Part shown: one piece after another, positions 32,319-36,168 of the stretch
Layout: each line of letters opens with the position of its first letter
Position numbering within the stretch: the first letter of the stretch is position 1
Assembly (NCBI RefSeq): GCF_014193425.1
Contig: NZ_JACHZG010000006.1
Location: forward strand, 1 to 36,168
Length of the DNA stretch: 36,168 nt
Source: Microlunatus antarcticus
GTDB lineage: Bacteria; Actinomycetota; Actinomycetes; Propionibacteriales; Propionibacteriaceae
Direction of reading: 5' to 3'
Notes under the pieces: model-generated
Told to the model about the DNA's origin: nothing
Databases searched by the model: none
The model's input: only the letters and a program-made list of their open reading frames with translations
Translations under genes and position numbers: made by a program

Positions 32319-33182
32319 ATGACGGACGTCGAGGACGCGGCCACCGAGCTCTACGCGCTGGCCCCCGAGGACTTCGTCGCCGCGCGCACCGCGCTGGTCA
32401 AGCGGGCCCGGGCGGCCAGGGACCGGCCGCTCGCGACCGAGATCGGGGCGCTGCGCAAGCCCACGCGGACCGCCTGGGTCGTGAACCTCCTCGCCCGCGA
32501 CGACCCGGACGCGGTCGGGGCGCTCCTCGACCTGGGCGACGCGCTGCGGGCGGCGCAGGAGCAGCGGGACGGACCGGCGCTGCGCGACCTCTCGGCCCGC
32601 CGCCGGAAGGCGATCGACGTACTCGTCCGCCGCGGGACGACGCTGGCCCGCGAGGCCGGGCACCCGCCGACCGAGTCGACGCTGAACGAGGTCGCCCAGA
32701 CCCTGCAGGCGGCCCTCGGCGACCCGGCCGTCGGCGCGCAGGTCCGCGGCGCGCGCCTGGCGGGAGCCGCGGTCTACGGCGGGTTCGGGGGTCCGGCCGA
32801 ATCGGGGCCGGCGCCGGACGGGGGCGACGACCTCGCGGCGATGCTGGCGGCCTCCATGCCGGCGGCGAAGCAGGCCGGGGCGACGCCGGAGGACGAGGTC
32901 GCCGAGCGCCGCCGGCAGGCCGCCGCGGAACGTCGCGCCGCCCTCACCGAAGCCCGCGACGAGGCACGGGCCGCGCTCGACGAGGCCCAGACGGCCGCGG
33001 ACGCCGCCACCGAGGAGGCCGACCGCCGCGCCGAGGAGGTCGACCGGCTCAAGGCGGAGCTCGCGCAGGCCGAGGACGCCGAGCGGGAGGCAGCCACGGC
33101 GGCCCGCGCCGCCCGCGAGGAGGTCCGGGACCGGCGCACCGCGGCCGAGGAGGCGGAGGACGCGCTCGCGGCGCTTCCCTGA
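32319..33182 (+). CDS. Coiled-coil protein, unknown function
   Basis: This 287-residue soluble protein has an N-terminal helical domain (about 1-150: LYALAPEDFVAARTALVKRA, RKPTRTAWVVNLLAR) like a conserved actinobacterial family without a known role. A Gly/Pro linker and a long Ala/Glu/Arg coiled coil follow (about 190-285: ERRRQAAAERRAALTEARDE onward). No signal peptide or catalytic motif is present. It starts 16 bases after panC and may be cotranscribed with it. Its TGA stop is the first triplet of the palindrome at 33180-33263. Confidence 0.75.
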   Translation: MTDVEDAATELYALAPEDFVAARTALVKRARAARDRPLATEIGALRKPTRTAWVVNLLARDDPDAVGALLDLGDALRAAQEQRDGPALRDLSARRRKAIDVLVRRGTTLAREAGHPPTESTLNEVAQTLQAALGDPAVGAQVRGARLAGAAVYGGFGGPAESGPAPDGGDDLAAMLAASMPAAKQAGATPEDEVAERRRQAAAERRAALTEARDEARAALDEAQTAADAATEEADRRAEEVDRLKAELAQAEDAEREAATAARAAREEVRDRRTAAEEAEDALAALP

Positions 33183-33263
33183 GATCCCCTCACTCGGTCG
33201 GTCCGGGCCCTGGCCCGCACGCTCAGCACCGAGGCCGGCGCCGCATCGAGTGAGCGGATCTCA
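33180..33263. terminator. Long inverted repeat whose ends are the stop codons of both genes
   Basis: TGAGATCCCCTCACTCG (33180-33196) matches the reverse complement of 33247-33263 at 16 of 17 positions. TGA at 33180-33182 ends the plus-strand gene, and the TGA formed by 33263-33261 ends the minus-strand gene. The 50-base interior holds a GGGCC/GGCCC hairpin. It probably works as a bidirectional terminator. Confidence 0.75.
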
Positions 33264-33806
33264 GGGCGTCGGACCGAGCTCCAGCACGTAGGCGACGTGG
33301 TCGCGCAGGCGGTGGCCCGGCGGGAACCGCGGGTGCTCGAACGGGCTGTGCTCGACCAGGCCGAGCCGGCGCATGACGGCGATCGAACGGACGTTCGCGG
33401 GGACGGTCATGGACCAGACCCGCGGGAAGCCACGTTCTCGCGCCACGCGAAGGCCCTCGGTCGCCGCCTCGGTGGCGTAGCCGTGACCCCAGGCCGCGCG
33501 CGACAGCCGCCACCCGATCTCCCACTCCCCCGCCCCCGGCGTGCCGACCGGCATCGGGTTGAGCCCGGCCCAGCCCAGCAGCACCCCGTCGGAACGCCGC
33601 TCCACCGCCCAGAGCCCGAGGCCGCGCTCCGCCCAGACCGTCCGGAGCCGGTCCATCAGGACGTCGCTGCCCGCCCGGTCCAGCACCTCGGGCAGGTGCT
33701 CCATGACCGCCGGGTCGCCGTTCATCGCCGCGAAGGCGGGGCGGTCGGCGTCGGTCCAGGTCCGCAGCCGGAGACGTTCCGTGAGGACTTCCTCCACCCC
33801 GGTCAC
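33261..33806 (-). CDS. GNAT family N-acetyltransferase (RimJ/RimL type)
   Basis: This 181-residue acetyltransferase has TERLRLRTWTDADRPAFAAM at the N-terminus, WAVERRSDGVLLGWAGLNPM in the central sheet, and the acetyl-CoA loop in EIGWRLSRAAWGHGYATEAA (R/Q-x-x-G-x-G/A as WGHGYA). NVRSIAVMRRLGLVEHSPFE closes the fold. This is the acetyltransferase_3 pattern of RimJ/RimL enzymes, which act on N-termini or small amines; the substrate is unknown. The GTG start overlaps the stop of the ASCH gene (GTGA), so the two are coupled. Confidence 0.88.
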   Translation of the reverse strand: MTGVEEVLTERLRLRTWTDADRPAFAAMNGDPAVMEHLPEVLDRAGSDVLMDRLRTVWAERGLGLWAVERRSDGVLLGWAGLNPMPVGTPGAGEWEIGWRLSRAAWGHGYATEAATEGLRVARERGFPRVWSMTVPANVRSIAVMRRLGLVEHSPFEHPRFPPGHRLRDHVAYVLELGPTP

Positions 33807-34291
33807 CCGTCCGCCCGCTCGGGCGGCCAAACCAGCGCGAACCGCTCGAACACGACCTCCGGGTCCTCGTCCGGCGGCCGGCCCGACGCCGCGAACCAGC
33901 GGCGGAAGAACGCGCGGTGCGCGGCGAGCCAGCCGTCGCGCGTACGGTCGCCCTCGCCCTCGTCCCAGGCGAAGGCGTCGTCGACGCTGCTGAGCGGCCC
34001 GACCCGCACGTCGGTGGTCCGCAGGACGGCCGCCGGCGAACCGTCCCCCCGCAGGACCACGGCGTGGTCGCCCACGACCGGCACGGCGCCCTCCTCGAGG
34101 TAGTCGGCCCTTGCCCCCGCGGTCGCCCGCTTCGTCCCCGTCAGCACGAGGTCCACGAGCGCGTCGGCCATGCCGACGGAGTCGCCGAAGGCGTAGACGT
34201 CGACCGGCTCGCCGGTCGCCCCGGTCGCCGCGCAGAACGCGGCCCAGAAGGTCGCCACGGCCGTCCCACCGGGTCCCGTCAGTGCTGCCAC
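33803..34291 (-). CDS. ASCH domain protein
   Basis: This 162-residue protein with an ASCH domain (PUA-like beta barrel) has YAFGDSVGMADALVDLVLTG, the signature GTKRATAGARADYLEEGA, VVGDHAVVLRGDGSPAAVLR and the C-terminal FAWDEGEGDRTRDGWLAAHR with RAFFRRWF. ASCH proteins bind RNA or nucleotides, and some are amidohydrolases acting on modified nucleosides. A GAGAAT hexamer ends six bases before the GTG start, so it may be leaderless. It is divergent from the kinase-like gene, with 29 bases between starts. Confidence 0.88.
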   Translation of the reverse strand: MAALTGPGGTAVATFWAAFCAATGATGEPVDVYAFGDSVGMADALVDLVLTGTKRATAGARADYLEEGAVPVVGDHAVVLRGDGSPAAVLRTTDVRVGPLSSVDDAFAWDEGEGDRTRDGWLAAHRAFFRRWFAASGRPPDEDPEVVFERFALVWPPERADG

Positions 34292-34307
34292 CAGGGCATT
34301 CTCCCTC

Positions 34308-34313
34308 TAGGCT
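34308..34313 (+). promoter_or_regulatory. -10 element TAGGCT of a leaderless promoter
   Basis: It ends seven bases before ATG 34321, with no ribosome-binding site between. Confidence 0.5.
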
Positions 34314-34320
34314 TTCCGCC

Positions 34321-35250
34321 ATGACCGAGGCCCGCTGCGCTGTCGTGGCGAACCCCACGAAGCTGAACGAGATCGACTCCGCCATCGTGCGCGCCCGCCT
34401 CATGGAGGCCGGCTACGCCGAGCCGCTGTGGCTGGAGACGACGCCGGACGACCCGGGCCGGGCCATGACCGAGCAGGCGCTCGCCGACGGTGCGGAGCTC
34501 GTCCTGGCGGCCGGCGGCGACGGGACCATCCGCATGGTCGCGGCCGTGATGGCCGGGTCCGACGCCACGATGGCCATCGTCCCGGCCGGCACGGGCAACC
34601 TCCTGGCCCGCAACCTCGAGCTGCCGCTCGACGTGAACGGGGCCATGGCCGTGGCCGTCGGGAGCGACGAGCGCCGCGTCGACACCGTCGTGCTCACGGT
34701 GGACGGCGGCGAGCCCGACCGCTTCGCCGTGATGGCCGGCACGGGCATCGACGCGATGATCATGGACGGCGTCGACGAACGGCTGAAGAAGTTCATCGGC
34801 CCGGGCGCGTACTTCATCTCCGCGGGCAAGGCGCTCGGCAAGCTCCCCGTCCCGGTCCACGTGACGATCGACGGGCACCGTCACAAGCGCAAGGCGATCA
34901 TCTGCCTGATCGGGAACTGCGGCGAGCTGACCGGCAACCTCGAGCTCATCCCCGGCGCGCAGCCGGACGACGGCCTGCTCTACCTCTACGTCGCCTTCCC
35001 CTCCCGCCCGAGCCACCTGCTCAAGGCGCTCGTCCGGCTCGTGACCCGCCGCCCGCAGAAGGACGACCACGTCCGCGTCTGGTCGGGCAAGAAGGTCGAG
35101 ATCCGCCTCGAGGAGAAGGACTCGTACGAGCTGGACGGCGACGTCGTGGGCGAGGGCCGGGTGCTGCAGGCCGAGGTCGACCCGGGCTCGCTGCGGATCA
35201 GGGCCAAGGCCCCGCATCGCAGCCTGGAGGCCGCACCGAAGAGTGCGTGA
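34321..35250 (+). CDS. Diacylglycerol kinase family lipid kinase
   Basis: This 309-residue protein of the DAGK/YegS/BmrU family phosphorylates lipid hydroxyls such as diacylglycerol. Seen here: AVVANPTKLNEID at the N-terminus, the nucleotide motif LAAGGDGTIRMV near 62-73, IVPAGTGNLLARNL, VMAGTGIDAMIMDG, and the C-terminal sheet with PDDGLLYLYV and SYELDGDVVGEG. It lacks membrane helices, as usual for this soluble family. In actinobacteria such enzymes recycle diacylglycerol or act in mannoside and wall lipid synthesis. The next gene begins 46 bases downstream with its own TACGCT -10 at 35258-35263. Confidence 0.9.
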   Translation: MTEARCAVVANPTKLNEIDSAIVRARLMEAGYAEPLWLETTPDDPGRAMTEQALADGAELVLAAGGDGTIRMVAAVMAGSDATMAIVPAGTGNLLARNLELPLDVNGAMAVAVGSDERRVDTVVLTVDGGEPDRFAVMAGTGIDAMIMDGVDERLKKFIGPGAYFISAGKALGKLPVPVHVTIDGHRHKRKAIICLIGNCGELTGNLELIPGAQPDDGLLYLYVAFPSRPSHLLKALVRLVTRRPQKDDHVRVWSGKKVEIRLEEKDSYELDGDVVGEGRVLQAEVDPGSLRIRAKAPHRSLEAAPKSA

Positions 35251-35296
35251 CGGACCGTACGCTCGCAGGAGTCCGTCGACAGGTGAGGAGCAGGAC

Positions 35297-36168
35297 GTGC
35301 CGCTGACCATCACGGTGACGGGCGCCTCGGGCTTCGTGGGGTCCCACCTCTGCGAGGCGCTGGTCGAGGCCGGCCACACGGTGCGCGCCATGACCCGCCA
35401 CCCCGACACGTACGACGGGGCCGGCGAGGCCGTCTACGGCGACGTCTCCGACGCCGAGAGCCTGGGTCCGGCGCTGGACGGCGCGGACGCCGCCTACTAC
35501 CTGGTGCACTCCCTGGACCGCGAGGACTTCGAGTCCGCCGACGCGAAGGCCGCCCGCGACTTCAGCGCCGCGGCGGCGAAGGCCGGCGTCCGGCGCATCG
35601 TCTACCTCGGCGGCCTGGGCCGCGAGGACCAGGACCTGTCCGCGCACCTTCGCTCGCGCCGCGAGGTCGAGAAGCTGCTGGGCGGCGACGGCGTCCCCGT
35701 CACCGTCCTCCGCGCGGCGATCGTCGTCGGGCACGGCGGCATCTCCTGGGAGATCACCCGCCAGCTGGTCGACCACCTGCCCGCGATGGTCGTGCCCTAC
35801 TGGACGAGCACCAAGACGCAGCCGATCGCGCTCGCCGACGCCGTCGCCTACCTGGTCGGGGTGCTCGAGCCGGCCGAGGCCGAGGGGCGCGTGTTCGAGA
35901 TCGGCGGGCCCGACGTCCTCACGTACGCGCAGATGATGCAGCGGGCGTCGCAGGTGATCAAGAACCGGCCGCTGCCCATGCTGGTAGTCCCGCTCCTCAC
36001 GCCCCGGCTGTCGTCGCACTGGCTGGCCTTCGTCACCGACGTCGACACCGAGACCGCCCGCAACCTCATCGACTCGATGAGCAACGAGGTGGTGGTGACC
36101 GACGACTCGATCAAGACGGTCGTACGCCGGCGGCTCTTGACCTACGACGAGGCGGTCCGGGCCGCCAT
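35297..36168 (+). CDS. NAD(P)H-binding (NmrA/SDR-type) protein, 3' end missing
   Basis: About 290 residues are visible before the window ends. It opens with the extended-SDR Rossmann motif ITVTGASGFVGSHLCEAL (TGxxGxxG) and continues with VRAMTRHPD, a DVSD acidic segment, AYYLVHSLDRE and RRIVYLGGLG. These resemble the NAD(P)H-binding proteins that often carry a C-terminal DUF2867 or SRPBCC domain. There is no SDR Tyr-x3-Lys, so it may bind rather than reduce. The GTG start has GAGGAG seven bases upstream. The ending VRRRLLTYDEAVRAA is still in frame at the edge. Confidence 0.82.
   Translation, partial: MPLTITVTGASGFVGSHLCEALVEAGHTVRAMTRHPDTYDGAGEAVYGDVSDAESLGPALDGADAAYYLVHSLDREDFESADAKAARDFSAAAAKAGVRRIVYLGGLGREDQDLSAHLRSRREVEKLLGGDGVPVTVLRAAIVVGHGGISWEITRQLVDHLPAMVVPYWTSTKTQPIALADAVAYLVGVLEPAEAEGRVFEIGGPDVLTYAQMMQRASQVIKNRPLPMLVVPLLTPRLSSHWLAFVTDVDTETARNLIDSMSNEVVVTDDSIKTVVRRRLLTYDEAVRAA

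Overview
The window is high-GC DNA (about 70% or more, with G or C at nearly every third codon position) from an actinobacterium. The support is the GC level, many start codons placed 6-7 bases after a TANNNT -10 hexamer (leaderless transcripts), GTG and TTG starts, and families typical of Actinomycetota (DUF6328, a PrmC-related methyltransferase, the panB-panC pair, a PknB-free UbiB kinase). The content fits Propionibacteriales such as Nocardioidaceae, but I cannot prove the genus. I see no rRNA, tRNA, CRISPR array or recognisable IS transposase.

Layout. 1-2756: a partial SPFH/band 7 gene, a GyrI-like effector-binding protein and a dGTPase-like HD hydrolase. 2757-4463: a gene-poor stretch with a 19-bp-phased inverted repeat array, a 47-residue gene behind a cluster of TTCGA palindromes, a chain of small hairpins with C-rich loops, strong terminators and a possible 74-residue gene. 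4464-9016: a membrane-anchored protein, an exported ARB_07466-type protein, a flavin disulfide reductase, 3-methyladenine glycosylase and two small genes. 9028-24981: a surface region with an exported PLD-like protein, an anchored CopC-like protein, two TarM/GtfA-like glycosyltransferases, a cytidylyltransferase-oxidoreductase fusion coupled to a CDP-glycerol glycerophosphotransferase, an exported FN3-endonuclease/phosphatase, an exported FN3 protein and an MFS exporter. Together these look like synthesis, decoration and turnover of a teichoic-acid-like wall polymer. 25068-36168: housekeeping and metabolism, with UbiB, an arginine dihydrolase/DDAH-like enzyme plus ornithine aminotransferase under a divergent Lrp regulator, a PrmC-like methyltransferase, panB-panC, a coiled-coil protein, ASCH-GNAT, a diacylglycerol kinase-like protein and a partial NAD(P)-binding protein.

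The most unusual content is non-coding. Every convergent gene junction carries its own palindrome. Two of them (2824-2940 and 26819-26890) have unrelated sequences but share one design: a short motif repeated at exact 19-base steps and then inverted. One junction (17280-17957) holds a small GIY-YIG nuclease gene between 48-bp inverted repeats with a single mismatch, and a solitary copy of the same repeat core lies 6 kb away. This resembles the REP/RAYT arrangement but with a GIY-YIG enzyme, and is the best candidate here for an undescribed mobile or repeat-maintaining system.
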